DNA of 30,865 nucleotides from a virus: the IMG/VR virus record IMGVR_UViG_3300044731_001860, positions 1-30,865 of that record, one strand, 5' to 3'. The translations under genes and the position numbers were made by a program. Of this stretch, positions 1 to 7,753 are shown piece by piece; the stretch's first letter is position 1, and each line of letters begins with the position of its first letter. The notes under the pieces are model-generated. The model saw only the letters and a program-made list of their open reading frames with translations. It was not told the origin of the DNA and searched no databases.

Positions 1-2
1 CA

Positions 3-1817
3 GCCTTTGGGTTAGAAGGTCTCATAAGACAGACGGGTATGCACGCTGCAGGGGTTGTTATATCCAGAGAGCCGCTGACAGACTATCTCCCAATCATGAA
101 GAAGGGTGTTGACAACCCTGTCATAACCCAGTGGGACATGGGCAGAGTAGAACAGTGCGGCCTATTAAAGATTGACTTCCTTGGCCTTAGAAACCTTGGC
201 GTGATTGACGAGTGCATTAAGTTAGTCAATAAAAATAGAGGCATATTGATAGACGTAGACAAGATACCCCTGGACGATTATAAGACGTATCAGGAACTTT
301 GCAAAGGTAATGCAATAGGTGTTTTCCAACTTGAGTCAACTGGGATGCGTGAACTAATGGTGCAGTTGCAACCACAAGATGTTCAAGACATCATGGCTCT
401 AATTTCATTGTATCGTCCAGGCCCAATGGGATCTGGCATGGATAAGTTATATATTTCTAGAAAGCATTCAAAGTCATCAATTCAATATGATCATCCTAAT
501 TTAGAAAAAGTGTTAGGCCCATCACTAGGAATCATGCTTTACCAGGAAGATGTTTTGGGAGTCGCTAGAGAACTAGCAGGGTTCAGTACAGCAGAAGCTG
601 ATGACTTAAGAAAAGTAATTGGTAAAAAATTGATGGACAAGATCGCATTGTTCAGAGGAGAGTTTGTCAAAGGCTGCATGGAGAAGTCAGATATATCTGA
701 GGACAAAGCAAATAAAATATATTCTGATATCGAATACTTCGGTGGGTACGGGTTTAACAGAGCACACGCAGCAAGCTATGCGATGATTTCATACATAACT
801 GCGTACCTTAAGGCAAACTATACAGCGGAATACATGGCTGCACTCCTGTCTTCTGTTACTGGAAACAAGGATAAGCTGGCCTTGTATCTTTCTGACTGTA
901 GAAAGCTTGGGATAAAAGTTTTAAGCCCTTCTATTAATAAGTCAGTAGAAGAGTTCACCGTAATCGATGAAGCAACAATCATCTTTGGACTCTCTGCAAT
1001 CAACGGAATTGGCTATGCAGTATCGGAGGCAATACTTTCTTCAAGAGATCAAGACAACCCTTACACTTCGATGCATGACTTCTTAAGACGAACTGGTCCA
1101 GCGGTACTAAAGAAATCAACCATTGAACACCTAGCTAATGCTGGTGCTCTTGACGAATTAATTAGCGAAGTATATGACCAGGACTTCGGAAGACAAACCG
1201 AGCTTACTATTTTAGAAAAAGAAAAAGAAGAGCTAGGGATATATGTTTCCAAGAATCCAGTTGATGGTGTTTGGGATCTTCTTTCTAAGAATATAGATTA
1301 TGAAATCATAGAAGTAGCAGATTTACAAGCCGGATCTAGAGTTAACTTGGGTGGAATCATTTCCTCGTCAAAGAAAATGATAACTAAAAAAGGCGCTAAG
1401 ATGTATAAGTTTAATTTACAAGACATATCTTCTGACATTGAAGTTATAGTCTTTCCTAGAGAAGCAAAGAAGTTTGATGATGACTACTTCCAAAACGGTG
1501 ACGTAGTTATGCTTACAGGAGCTGTGAACAAAGACGGAGATGAAGAGAACCTAATCAGTAAGATACTTTTAAACAGTTGTGAAAAATTAGATCTTTCAAA
1601 CTTCTCTGGAGGAACACCTATATATCTAAAAGTAGATTCAGATATAAGTGCAGAGACTTTAAAAAAGATGTATGCTATAATTAATGCAACAGATGGAGGC
1701 TCATATGTGTTTTTATCTTACAAAGAAAACGGAAAAACTTTAAGCTTTAAATTTAAAAAGAAAACTTCTATATCAGTTAAAGATAAATTGAACTCATTAT
1801 TATCGGAGAAAGTATGA
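3..1817 (+). CDS. dnaE: DNA polymerase III alpha subunit, C-terminal part
   Basis: The reading frame is open from the left edge, so the N-terminal PHP and first catalytic parts lie outside the window. About 604 residues remain. Family C polymerase motifs are visible in order: RQTGMHAAGVVIS, LLKIDFLGLRNL, GVFQLESTGM, LISLYRPGPM, MLYQEDVLGVARELAGFS, DDLRKVIGKK, then YGFNRAHAASYAMISY followed by a helix-hairpin-helix region. An OB-fold (tRNA-anti type) region follows around nt 1320-1600. This is the replicative polymerase of the element, acting in the host cytoplasm. It begins a plus-strand block of DNA-metabolism genes and overlaps the next gene by 4 nt (ATGA). Gene identity is near certain. 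That it is viral rather than chromosomal is inferred from the neighbours. No in-frame CGG codon occurs. Confidence 0.96.
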   Translation, partial: AFGLEGLIRQTGMHAAGVVISREPLTDYLPIMKKGVDNPVITQWDMGRVEQCGLLKIDFLGLRNLGVIDECIKLVNKNRGILIDVDKIPLDDYKTYQELCKGNAIGVFQLESTGMRELMVQLQPQDVQDIMALISLYRPGPMGSGMDKLYISRKHSKSSIQYDHPNLEKVLGPSLGIMLYQEDVLGVARELAGFSTAEADDLRKVIGKKLMDKIALFRGEFVKGCMEKSDISEDKANKIYSDIEYFGGYGFNRAHAASYAMISYITAYLKANYTAEYMAALLSSVTGNKDKLALYLSDCRKLGIKVLSPSINKSVEEFTVIDEATIIFGLSAINGIGYAVSEAILSSRDQDNPYTSMHDFLRRTGPAVLKKSTIEHLANAGALDELISEVYDQDFGRQTELTILEKEKEELGIYVSKNPVDGVWDLLSKNIDYEIIEVADLQAGSRVNLGGIISSSKKMITKKGAKMYKFNLQDISSDIEVIVFPREAKKFDDDYFQNGDVVMLTGAVNKDGDEENLISKILLNSCEKLDLSNFSGGTPIYLKVDSDISAETLKKMYAIINATDGGSYVFLSYKENGKTLSFKFKKKTSISVKDKLNSLLSEKV

Positions 1818-2179
1818 CAACTGGAAACTTCTATAAGAATCCTTCGACTAAAGACTGTTGGGTGTATTGCTCTTCTTGTAGCAGATGCCAGGACAAGGGA
1901 AGATATACCAAGTGCAACAAGTGCAGTGGAAGATATGACCCTAACGGATGCATAGATACGGACAACGGTGATTTTTGTGATTGCAAGAATGGAATTCTCC
2001 GCTGGAAGACAAAGAGTGGGAAGGTCTTGATGTCTAGGTTCAAGGCAAATCCATTTAAGGGAAACGTTAGATACGAAAAGAAGTCAGAAGATGAAAGAGA
2101 CTGGGATTCGTACCTAAAGGATATGAGAAACAAGATGGGTGATCCAAACTGGAACCCAGTTAGCATTTACGAGGATTAA
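1814..2179 (+). CDS. Cys-rich zinc-binding-like small protein
   Basis: This 121-residue protein starts inside the stop of the polymerase gene (ATGA overlap), so it is translationally coupled to it. The N-terminal 60 residues carry paired cysteines (CWVYCSSCSRC, KCNKCSG, then CIDTDNGDFCDC), a pattern like zinc knuckles or a rubredoxin/zinc-ribbon fold. The C-terminal half is charged and holds repeated Trp residues (ILRWKTKSGK, DWDSYLKDMR, PNWNPVS). I do not recognise the family. Its position next to the replicative polymerase suggests a nucleic-acid or replisome role, but that is inference only. Confidence 0.8.
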   Translation: MTTGNFYKNPSTKDCWVYCSSCSRCQDKGRYTKCNKCSGRYDPNGCIDTDNGDFCDCKNGILRWKTKSGKVLMSRFKANPFKGNVRYEKKSEDERDWDSYLKDMRNKMGDPNWNPVSIYED

Positions 2180-2180
2180 T

Positions 2181-2387
2181 ATGTTAGGAAAAGAAAACGG
2201 TAGAATGTTATTAAACAATGTCAAACTGATTGAATACGATCAGGGTGGAGATACTCAGAGCTTCTTTTTGCAGCTGGGAGTGGTTGGTTTTTATGCTACA
2301 GAAGAAGAGTTACATGATGTATATGGTTTATTGAATTACTATTTCAATATAGATTCGGTAAACAATACAGTTATTTCAGTAGATTAG
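2181..2387 (+). CDS. hypothetical small protein
   Basis: A 68-residue protein begins with MLGKENGRML. The start at 2181 is chosen because GAGG lies a few bases upstream and it sits 1 nt after the preceding stop; an upstream in-frame ATG at 2139 would overlap that gene heavily. The sequence is acidic, without transmembrane segments or known motifs (GVVGFYATEEELHDVYGLL in the middle, likely helix). Function unknown. It is part of the continuous replication operon. Confidence 0.7.
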   Translation: MLGKENGRMLLNNVKLIEYDQGGDTQSFFLQLGVVGFYATEEELHDVYGLLNYYFNIDSVNNTVISVD

Positions 2388-2394
2388 GAGAGTT

Positions 2395-2565
2395 ATGTCT
2401 TGGCCATATTTAGAAGATGATTTCATGGAGATAGGCGATAGTGGTTGGAGATCATTTGGTGAAAGTATGTACAAAAATATACATACTGGAGAAATTATAA
2501 ACGAAGATGGTGTAGAGTGTGACGAACAAGGAAAGCCGATATCTGAAGATGTCGATGGAGAATGA
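2395..2565 (+). CDS. hypothetical acidic small protein
   Basis: A 56-residue reading frame starts MSWPYLEDDFMEIG and ends SEDVDGE. The start has the purine-rich ribosome site AGGAG about 5 nt upstream and follows the previous stop by 7 nt. Its stop overlaps the start of the downstream nuclease (ATGATGA). It is strongly acidic with a short repeat-like stretch GEIINEDGVECDEQGKPI. No family is recognised. Tight spacing and the good ribosome site support expression. Confidence 0.7.
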   Translation: MSWPYLEDDFMEIGDSGWRSFGESMYKNIHTGEIINEDGVECDEQGKPISEDVDGE

Positions 2566-3357
2566 TGAAATTACAACTAATAGAAGATATAGATCCACTA
2601 CAGAAACTAACTTTAACAGATTTTAGTTATTCAAGAATAGACACATATGAGATGTGCCCATCAAAGTATTTTTTTTCTTACATAAAGAAAGAACCAAGAC
2701 AGTTCAACGCTCCGGCAATTCTTCGGAAATATAATCCACTCGGTATTAGAAGATAACGTTTCAGACGTTACTCCAATAGAACATAGTTCTTTAATTGAGA
2801 AATACGAAGAGCATAATAAGTCTTTCAACCCCAACAACCAGATCCCTCAAGTTCTGCTCGACGCTGGTGCAACTATATTAGATGACTTCTTTGACCTGTA
2901 CGGTGGAACTACTTTTAATGTTCATAAAAAGGAGCTTGGATTTAGTTTTGTTTTAGGAAACTATTCTATAAATGGGTTCATAGACAGGGTAGATATCAAT
3001 GGTGATACTGTAGAAATCGTCGACTACAAGACTGGTAAACGTGAGGTTGCAGCTAAAGACATACACAAGAACTTGCAACTTGGTATATATGCATTGGCAG
3101 CATCAATGTTATTTCCGGGCAGTAAGATCAAGGCTTCTCTTCACTATCTAAGAACTGGAAGAATCAAATCTCACGAATACACAGAAGAAGATTTGGAACT
3201 TGCTAAGAGTTCTCTTATCGATAGAATCAATACAATAATGAATGACGTTAATTTTTCTCCAACAAAGAACGAAAGAGTCTGTTCTTTCTGCGACCACGCT
3301 CAGAGTGGAGCATGTGCTACTGGTGCTGTCAGACTGAGAAAGTTTAATAGGGCATAG
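2562..3357 (+). CDS. RecB/Cas4-like PD-(D/E)XK nuclease with Fe-S cysteines, read through a +1 frameshift
   Basis: Two frames must be joined: 2562-2723, then 2725-3357 after skipping C2724, giving 264 residues. The first part has the N-terminal family signature SYSRIDTYEMCPSKYFF. The second begins GNIIHSVLE, matching the G-x-x-x-H-x-x-LE motif of RecB/AddB/Cas4 nucleases. Catalytic residues follow in GFIDRVD and EIVDYKTGK, then QLGIYALA. The C-terminal CSFC and GAC cysteines, with the N-terminal one, form the usual four-Cys Fe-S site. All parts of a working enzyme are present, only in two frames. At the junction the upstream frame reads CTT CGG AAA. Reading CGGA as one unit gives Ala-Ile-Leu-Gly-Asn with Gly at the conserved position. 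The role is probably DNA end processing in replication or recombination. A decayed gene or an indel error remain alternatives. Confidence 0.85.
2724..2727 (+). other. +1 frameshift / quadruplet site CGGA (site 1)
   Basis: The downstream frame is closed by a stop at 2683-2685 and the upstream frame ends at 2754-2756, so the frame change must happen in about 70 nt. The only in-frame CGG of the gene lies in this interval. Skipping its C joins the frames and supplies the conserved glycine of the nuclease family. Confidence 0.8.
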
Positions 3358-3362
3358 TAAAA

Positions 3363-3386
3363 AGCCCCCTGGTTTCCCAGGGGGCT
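3363..3386 (-). terminator. intrinsic terminator for the small minus-strand gene
   Basis: A 10-bp GC-rich hairpin (AGCCCCCTGG / CCAGGGGGCT, 4-nt loop) is followed on the minus strand by five Ts. It lies 20 nt beyond the stop of the minus-strand gene and directly after the nuclease stop, so it may terminate from both sides, though the T-tract is on the minus-strand side only. Confidence 0.85.
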
Positions 3387-3406
3387 GATATCAATTAATG
3401 TATCTA

Positions 3407-3577
3407 TTAGAACTGGATAACTGGGTTTTCGTCAGCTGAAAGAACCAAGTCAAAGTCAGACTCAAGAACAAACTTGACTGCTTCGTCCTGGCTTACACCA
3501 AAAGCGGTGAGTTCATTTACTGCAGAATCATTGATATTCTGGCTCATGCTGTTGAAAATTGTAGTTGTAATGGTCAT
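3407..3577 (-). CDS. small minus-strand protein (56 aa), unknown
   Basis: A 56-residue frame starts MTITTTIFNSMSQNIND and ends SADENPVIQF. An AGGAG ribosome site lies about 10 nt upstream, a possible -10 (TATACT, 3623-3628 on the complement) is further upstream, and a strong terminator follows. It is the only minus-strand gene among the left-hand plus-strand genes. The middle part GVSQDEAVKFVLESDFDLVL resembles the helical spacing of UBA-like domains, but this similarity is weak. It could be an anti-host peptide or a regulator; no function can be assigned. Confidence 0.75.
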   Translation of the reverse strand: MTITTTIFNSMSQNINDSAVNELTAFGVSQDEAVKFVLESDFDLVLSADENPVIQF

Positions 3578-3601
3578 TTTCTTTACTTTCTCCTGTTTTG
3601 C

Positions 3602-3630
3602 TTGTTTTTTTGTTAAATATAAAGTATAAT
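3602..3630 (+). promoter_or_regulatory. sigma-70-type promoter in a divergent region
   Basis: TTGTTT (3602-3607), a 17-bp spacer and a perfect TATAAT (3625-3630) precede the plus-strand nuclease gene at 3669. The overlapping complement TATACT could serve the divergent small gene. The -35 match is moderate. Confidence 0.6.
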
Positions 3631-3668
3631 ATTTATTAGCGTTACCTTACAGCCGTAAAGGATATCAG

Positions 3669-4214
3669 ATGAAGAACGTCGGTGCAAGCCCAGAGGATTA
3701 TTTTTTTTCAAGGTCTCCTAAAAAAACACTGCCTAAATTTGGCAAGAAGAAAAAAGTAATTCCTACTGCTGCTGGTGATAAGAACACGAAGGGTAATGCG
3801 TACAGGCATACGAAGTCAGGTTTCAGAGAAGATCTAAACCTAAATATGAGATCTAATTGGGAAGCAAACATTGCAAGGATCTTCAGGGCTTATTCAATTG
3901 AATTTGAATTTGAACCAAAGGTTTTTTCATTTCCAATAAAAAGGGGAACTAAGGGATATATACCAGATTTTTACTTAACGGAAACCGAAGAGTGGTTTGA
4001 AGTAAAAGGATATCTGGATGACAAAAGCAAGATTAAAATCAAAAGGTTTAAAAAATATTATCCAGAAGAATTTAATAAACTTACCTTTGTCATAAGTAAA
4101 TACTCATCGGACGCAATAAAGTTTGCGGAAGAGTTGGGTATACCTCACGTAATTTTTTATGAAGACATACGAAGTGCTTACATGGACAAGCTTTCGATAT
4201 GGGAAGGAAAGTAA
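3669..4214 (+). CDS. PD-(D/E)XK endonuclease-like protein
   Basis: This 181-residue protein has a basic N-terminus (SPKKTLPKFGKKKK) and a core typical of compact PD-(D/E)XK nucleases related to TnsA or phage endonuclease families: SNWEANIARIFRAY (the early Glu), then GYIPDFYL (catalytic Asp) and WFEVKGYLDDKSKIK (E-x-K). The C-terminal half is alpha/beta (LTFVISK, IPHVIFYED). AAAGGA lies 5-10 nt before the ATG. It overlaps the next gene by one base (TAATG). It may be a resolvase, a homing-type nuclease or a host-DNA-degrading enzyme; the motifs do not separate these. Fold assignment is good, specific role unknown. Confidence 0.8.
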   Translation: MKNVGASPEDYFFSRSPKKTLPKFGKKKKVIPTAAGDKNTKGNAYRHTKSGFREDLNLNMRSNWEANIARIFRAYSIEFEFEPKVFSFPIKRGTKGYIPDFYLTETEEWFEVKGYLDDKSKIKIKRFKKYYPEEFNKLTFVISKYSSDAIKFAEELGIPHVIFYEDIRSAYMDKLSIWEGK

Positions 4215-5097
4215 TGGCAAGTTTTAAAGAGCAATATTACAAGCTCGAAGAAGAAGAGATGCAGGCACTGATCGCAAAAGCTAAAGGTGGATCTGAAAAA
4301 TCGCAAGAAGAATTACTCAAGGTGTTTAACAACTTCTTGAGCAAGTATGTTACCATGCTATACACACGGAAAGTATAGCTACAGTGACTACGATATAAGA
4401 AGGTTTATTTCCTTGTTTGTCAAAGACACATTCGTAAGATACGCGCTGATGAAGAACAAGCTTAATCAAGCAGGTTATAAGCATGTTAATGAATGCATTA
4501 GCCGGGATTCTTTACATGGTAAAAAGGTATTGTTCAGAAGAAGACATACAACAAACTGTAAGATTAACATTCTTTCAATGCATTAAAAGGTATGAGAAGA
4601 AGGATTCAGAAAAGGGTCCTATACCATTCAGCGCATTTTTGTATAGCTACTTTTTATATTTGTTGAAAAAGAATGTAGATACATTTTTAATTGATCAATT
4701 AGGAAGGAAATCATTTCCACTCCTGACCCAAGATGATATGTCTGGAGATGGAGATTCTGATGACAGTATCAAGGGTGGAGCTTATGTAGACACGATAGAG
4801 TATGCTACAATAGACCTGTTATTTGCATCTGATGTTGATGAGTTTTGGATTTCGGGGGAGGAAACAAACCCGCCATTTGATCAACTCACAGTGCAAGAAA
4901 GGCAACTGCTTAAGTGGAGATTTATAGATAACAAAAGATCTTCTGAGATAGCTATTAAGATAACTGAACATCCTAATACTGTAAGAGAACATCTATCTAA
5001 AATAAAAAGAAAAATACACGAAATCATATTGGAAGATGGCATGGACGATTACTTGTTCTTGACATCATTTAAGAAAGAAAAAGAAAAAGATGACTGA
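4214..5097 (+). CDS. phage sigma factor, read through two +1 frameshifts
   Basis: Three frames join into 293 residues: 4214-4366, 4368-4502 and 4504-5097, skipping C4367 and C4503. The N-terminus is helical (EEEEMQALIAKAKGGSEKSQ), the second part includes YSYSDYDIRRF and the third SEEDIQQTVRLTFFQCIKRY, resembling sigma regions 1.2-2. Near the C-terminus LTVQERQLLKWRF and ITEHPNTVREHLSKIKRKI form a region-4 helix-turn-helix. It probably redirects host RNA polymerase to phage promoters. At both junctions the zero-frame codon is CGG (ACA CGG AAA and AGC CGG GAT), and skipping the C yields glycine. Without frameshifting the first product would be only 54 residues. The last 8 nt overlap the next gene. 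Alternatives are a decayed gene or two indel errors, which the shared CGGR sequence argues against. Confidence 0.82.
4367..4370 (+). other. +1 frameshift / quadruplet site CGGA (site 2)
   Basis: The upstream frame stops at 4376-4378 and the downstream frame is closed at 4338-4340, leaving under 40 nt for the frame change. The codon ACA is followed by CGG A. Reading on after one skipped base gives Tyr-Thr-Gly-Lys-Tyr-Ser. Confidence 0.8.
4503..4506 (+). other. +1 frameshift / quadruplet site CGGG (site 3)
   Basis: The second frame of the sigma gene ends at 4586 and the third is closed at 4450-4452. The only in-frame CGG between these points is AGC CGG G. Reading on after one skipped base gives Cys-Ile-Ser-Gly-Ile-Leu-Tyr and the intact C-terminal two-thirds. 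This is the only site with G rather than A in the fourth position. Confidence 0.8.
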
Positions 5098-5605
5098 GTT
5101 AAATCATAAAAACCTTTTAATTAAATTATCAGATTTTTTAAATCCACAGTTGGAAGAACTTGTATTAACTTTTTCAGATCCTATAGCTCTAGAAAAGTAC
5201 TATGTAGAGATACCAGATACAAACTACATTGATCTTACGCTGAATGATCTTGGGTCTTTGGTTGCTAGATCTTCAAATGTTTATGGGAGAGCTGCAAGAT
5301 TTGCCGGCATTGCAAGAGCTCAATATAAGCTTCTTGAAGCCCAGTATAAGAGAGTTTATAAGGCGAATAGAATAGGGAAGAATGAAGCCGAACGAGAAGC
5401 GGCTGCAGCTGCAGCTGCGGATAACCAGTACACTGCGTTAGCAGCAGTTGAAGCAATCGTAGAATTGGCAGAGTCCATGGAGTTAGCGGCCAGAATATCT
5501 TCTGAGTCTTCTAGAAAACTTATGGATAAAGTACAAACAATGCAGGTAGCTTCTTCTAGAGAAGAAAAAGGATTTCTCTTAGAGAGAGATTTTTCTACAT
5601 TTTAA
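5090..5605 (+). CDS. conserved phage protein of unknown function, helical
   Basis: This 171-residue protein overlaps the sigma gene by 8 nt, implying translational coupling. The second half is strongly helical, rich in Ala, Glu and Arg (RAARFAGIARAQYKLLEAQY, then EAEREAAAAAAADNQ and ELAESMELAARISSESSRK), suggesting a coiled coil or helical bundle. No catalytic motif, signal or membrane segment is seen. Its placement between sigma factor and RNase H suggests a role in DNA metabolism or transcription, but this is inference. Confidence 0.75.
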   Translation: MTELNHKNLLIKLSDFLNPQLEELVLTFSDPIALEKYYVEIPDTNYIDLTLNDLGSLVARSSNVYGRAARFAGIARAQYKLLEAQYKRVYKANRIGKNEAEREAAAAAAADNQYTALAAVEAIVELAESMELAARISSESSRKLMDKVQTMQVASSREEKGFLLERDFSTF

Positions 5606-5614
5606 GGACATCAC

Positions 5615-5824
5615 ATGTATATAGGTCATTATAAATCAGTTAATAAATCAAACGAATTATTTTCTTCCAAAAGAGATAAGTTAGATTTCCCAATGCAAAT
5701 AGAGTACAAGGGAGATCTTTATCTCTTAACTACCACGCACATGGCTTCAAGTAAGAGTCAAGAAAATAATATAACAAGCATGGCAAAAAAACATAACATC
5801 CCTTTTAATATTAAGATTGATTAA
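5615..5824 (+). CDS. hypothetical small basic protein
   Basis: A 69-residue frame starts MYIGHYKSVNKS, 9 nt after the previous stop with AAGGA just upstream, and its TAA overlaps the ATG of the RNase H gene. It is basic and has no recognised motif; the C-terminal NITSMAKKHNIPFNIKID looks like a small alpha/beta element. Position supports a real gene in the operon. Confidence 0.65.
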   Translation: MYIGHYKSVNKSNELFSSKRDKLDFPMQIEYKGDLYLLTTTHMASSKSQENNITSMAKKHNIPFNIKID

Positions 5825-6258
5825 TGAATATAGAAGTATTTTGCGACGGAGCCTCAAGGGGGCAAGGGCAAAAAAAGATGGGGGAAGCTGCCTGTGCTAC
5901 AGTCGTGTATAAGAATAAAAAGAAGTTAGTCCAATTTGCAAGAGGACTTGGCGGAAGAACAAACAATGAGGCAGAATACGAGGCAGTAATAACTGGTCTT
6001 TTAATATGTATTATGTCTGATTTTATAGATCCGATAATCTATACCGACTCTGCAGTTGTAGCAAACCAAGTTAATAAAAAATGGAAGTGTAAAAACCTAT
6101 CGCTATTACCGCTCCTTATGACCATTGAAGAAATAAGAGCAGAGTATAGATTTAGATTAGTGCAAGTCCCAAGAAATTTAGTTTGGGAACCTGATCATTT
6201 GGCAAATGAATTTTTGGATCAACTTCAGATACGAAAAGAATCTGAACTGGATAAGTGA
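5824..6258 (+). CDS. rnhA: ribonuclease H (RNase HI type)
   Basis: This 144-residue protein has the RNase H fold motifs: FCDGASRG with Asp8, TNNEAEYEAV with Glu51, IYTDSAVV with Asp75, and EPDHLANEF with Asp124 as the likely fourth metal ligand. The length is normal for a single-domain RNase HI. It removes RNA primers from RNA-DNA hybrids, fitting the polymerase, nuclease and nucleotide-kinase genes around it. The start overlaps the preceding stop by one base. Confidence 0.92.
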   Translation: MNIEVFCDGASRGQGQKKMGEAACATVVYKNKKKLVQFARGLGGRTNNEAEYEAVITGLLICIMSDFIDPIIYTDSAVVANQVNKKWKCKNLSLLPLLMTIEEIRAEYRFRLVQVPRNLVWEPDHLANEFLDQLQIRKESELDK

Positions 6259-6272
6259 TACAATATTATCTA
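6256..6272 (+). promoter_or_regulatory. extended -10 promoter for a leaderless start
   Basis: TGA-TACAAT (-10 at 6259-6264) is followed by exactly 7 nt and the ATG of the kinase gene at 6272. There is no ribosome site at this ATG, so transcription would begin at or next to the start codon. The same layout recurs at 10463 and 11464. Confidence 0.65.
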
Positions 6273-7063
6273 TGAGCAAATCGATAATCAAAAATGGTCA
6301 ACCAATTATACTGGGCCTAGCTGGGAAAGCTGGTTCAGGAAAAACTACTGTAGCCGAGCAGATAGTCCCCAAGGGGTCTATTGAATCAACCCAAGGATCA
6401 ATTAAGTGGGACCACATATTCTATGCGCTTCCGTTATATGAAATGGCTTCTGTTAAAAAGAATATAATAGGCGTCAACGAACAATCAAGAAAGTTATATG
6501 CTATACATGATATCTTGTTTGATGTATATGGTGGGTCGGCTATAGGCAACATTCCAAGCTATGAAGAATTTACCGAAAAGGTAAAACAAATACAAAGCTT
6601 GCCAATAGAACCAGAGGGGCTAAAGCCAAGAAAATTTCTTCAGAAAGCTGGAGACATTTGCAGAGAGTTTGACGCTGACTGTTTCGCAAAATGGGCAATC
6701 ATAAAAGCAAATAGAATATATAGACAATACATAAAACAAAATGAAGAGTCTGATTTTGAATCAGACTTTGGTATTATCATCTCTGATGTCCGTTACCTAA
6801 ACGAAGCAAAGAGTATATTGAAACAGCCAAATGGCTTTGTGATTGTATTTGATGCTGATGAAGATACTTTAGACAGTAGACTCATGAAAAGAGATGGTAA
6901 GCTAATGTCTGGTGATGAGTTATCGCACTCATCAGAAAGCCAGATTAATGACATTAAAGAAGTGGCATCAATCGTGATGAAAACAGATTCAATGTCTATC
7001 GAAGATCAAGTCAAAGAAACAATCAACTTTATTAAATCAATGAAAGAAGTAACCTATGCCTAA
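6272..7063 (+). CDS. deoxynucleoside monophosphate kinase-like P-loop protein
   Basis: A 263-residue protein begins MSKSIIKNGQPI. The start at 6272 is preferred over an upstream in-frame ATG at 6206, inside the RNase H gene, because a -10 box lies 7 nt upstream and the P-loop then falls near the N-terminus as usual. Walker A is GKAGSGKT (residues 18-25). Further features are PRKFLQKAGDICREFD and IIISDVRYLNEAKSI, where the DVR motif is typical of phage dNMP kinases (T4 gp1-like). It likely phosphorylates dNMPs to feed DNA synthesis. It overlaps the next gene by 8 nt. Confidence 0.85.
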   Translation: MSKSIIKNGQPIILGLAGKAGSGKTTVAEQIVPKGSIESTQGSIKWDHIFYALPLYEMASVKKNIIGVNEQSRKLYAIHDILFDVYGGSAIGNIPSYEEFTEKVKQIQSLPIEPEGLKPRKFLQKAGDICREFDADCFAKWAIIKANRIYRQYIKQNEESDFESDFGIIISDVRYLNEAKSILKQPNGFVIVFDADEDTLDSRLMKRDGKLMSGDELSHSSESQINDIKEVASIVMKTDSMSIEDQVKETINFIKSMKEVTYA

Positions 7064-7376
7064 GATAACTAAAAATGCATTTGAAGAGACCAATGGATCA
7101 CCAATAGATCAGGCTGTGTCAAATATGACAGGTCAGATTTCCCTGTCAAGTAGCCCCATATTCATATGTGGAGTAAACAGAAAGATTAATATTGGCAACT
7201 TTGAAAACGTAGACGTTTATGCGGGCATCACTATCCCCCTTGATGGGATTGATCCTCTGGATAGAGAGGCTTTTTCTGAGGCTGTTAAAGATGCTGCAGC
7301 CTATGGTTTTTCCTTAGTTTCTAAAGAAACTGGAGAAAGATATACACTTATTAAAGAAGCCCAACAGAGCAAGTAA
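7056..7376 (+). CDS. hypothetical phage protein
   Basis: A 106-residue protein overlaps the kinase gene by 8 nt. The central segment IFICGVNRKINIGNFENVDV is hydrophobic-alternating and looks like beta strands, followed by a helical region (REAFSEAVKDAAAYGFSLV). It has no membrane segment or known catalytic motif. Nothing in the sequence assigns a function. It closes the replication operon before a new promoter. Confidence 0.7.
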   Translation: MPKITKNAFEETNGSPIDQAVSNMTGQISLSSSPIFICGVNRKINIGNFENVDVYAGITIPLDGIDPLDREAFSEAVKDAAAYGFSLVSKETGERYTLIKEAQQSK

Positions 7377-7389
7377 TTGCGTTGTTGAC

Positions 7390-7418
7390 TTGCAAGTGTA
7401 CTATTATAAAGGTATAAT
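7390..7418 (+). promoter_or_regulatory. sigma-70-type promoter for the basic-protein cluster
   Basis: TTGCAA (7390-7395), a 17-bp spacer and TATAAT (7413-7418) lie upstream of the ATG at 7449, which also has an AGAGG ribosome site. It probably drives the run of small basic proteins up to the terminator at 8898. Confidence 0.7.
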
Positions 7419-7448
7419 ATAAATCCAAATATTAAAACAGAGGTAAAA

Positions 7449-7739
7449 ATGTTTAAGAAACTAGCAATTAAAATAAAAGCAATGCTTTTCAAGGCACAAA
7501 ATATCAAAGCAGACAGTGCTGTAGCTAAAGCTCAGGCTAAGTTAATCGACCAATTTGCTGATCAAGCAGATGCTGTTGCTGACATTGCAGTGGAAGCCGC
7601 AGAAAATATTGTCAAGGACGCAAAGAAGGAAGTAGCCAAGGCCGTTAAAGATGCCTCAAAGGCAACAAAGAAGCCTTCTACAAAAGCTCCTAAATCAGCA
7701 GGCGCAAAAAAGAGTAGCCCAAAAAAGACAACTAAGTAA
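7449..7739 (+). CDS. histone H1-like Lys/Ala-rich protein
   Basis: This 96-residue protein has a short amphipathic N-terminus (MFKKLAIKIKAMLFKA), an acidic/alanine-rich helical middle (DQFADQADAVADIAVEAAEN) and a disordered basic tail of Lys, Ala, Pro and Ser like histone H1 C-termini. Such tails bind nucleic acid. It begins a cluster of seven small basic proteins. A role in genome condensation or packaging is inferred from composition only. Confidence 0.7.
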   Translation: MFKKLAIKIKAMLFKAQNIKADSAVAKAQAKLIDQFADQADAVADIAVEAAENIVKDAKKEVAKAVKDASKATKKPSTKAPKSAGAKKSSPKKTTK

Positions 7740-7753
7740 TTATTTTCGATTAC

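Noticed and set aside
3407-3577. RiPP precursor peptide
   Set aside because: No modifying enzyme, transporter or leader/core pattern is found nearby.
2562-5097. Frame breaks explained as assembly or sequencing indels
   Set aside because: None lies in a long homopolymer, all are +1, and all share CGGR in the upstream frame with a cognate tRNA present. I keep it as the main alternative because no reads are available.
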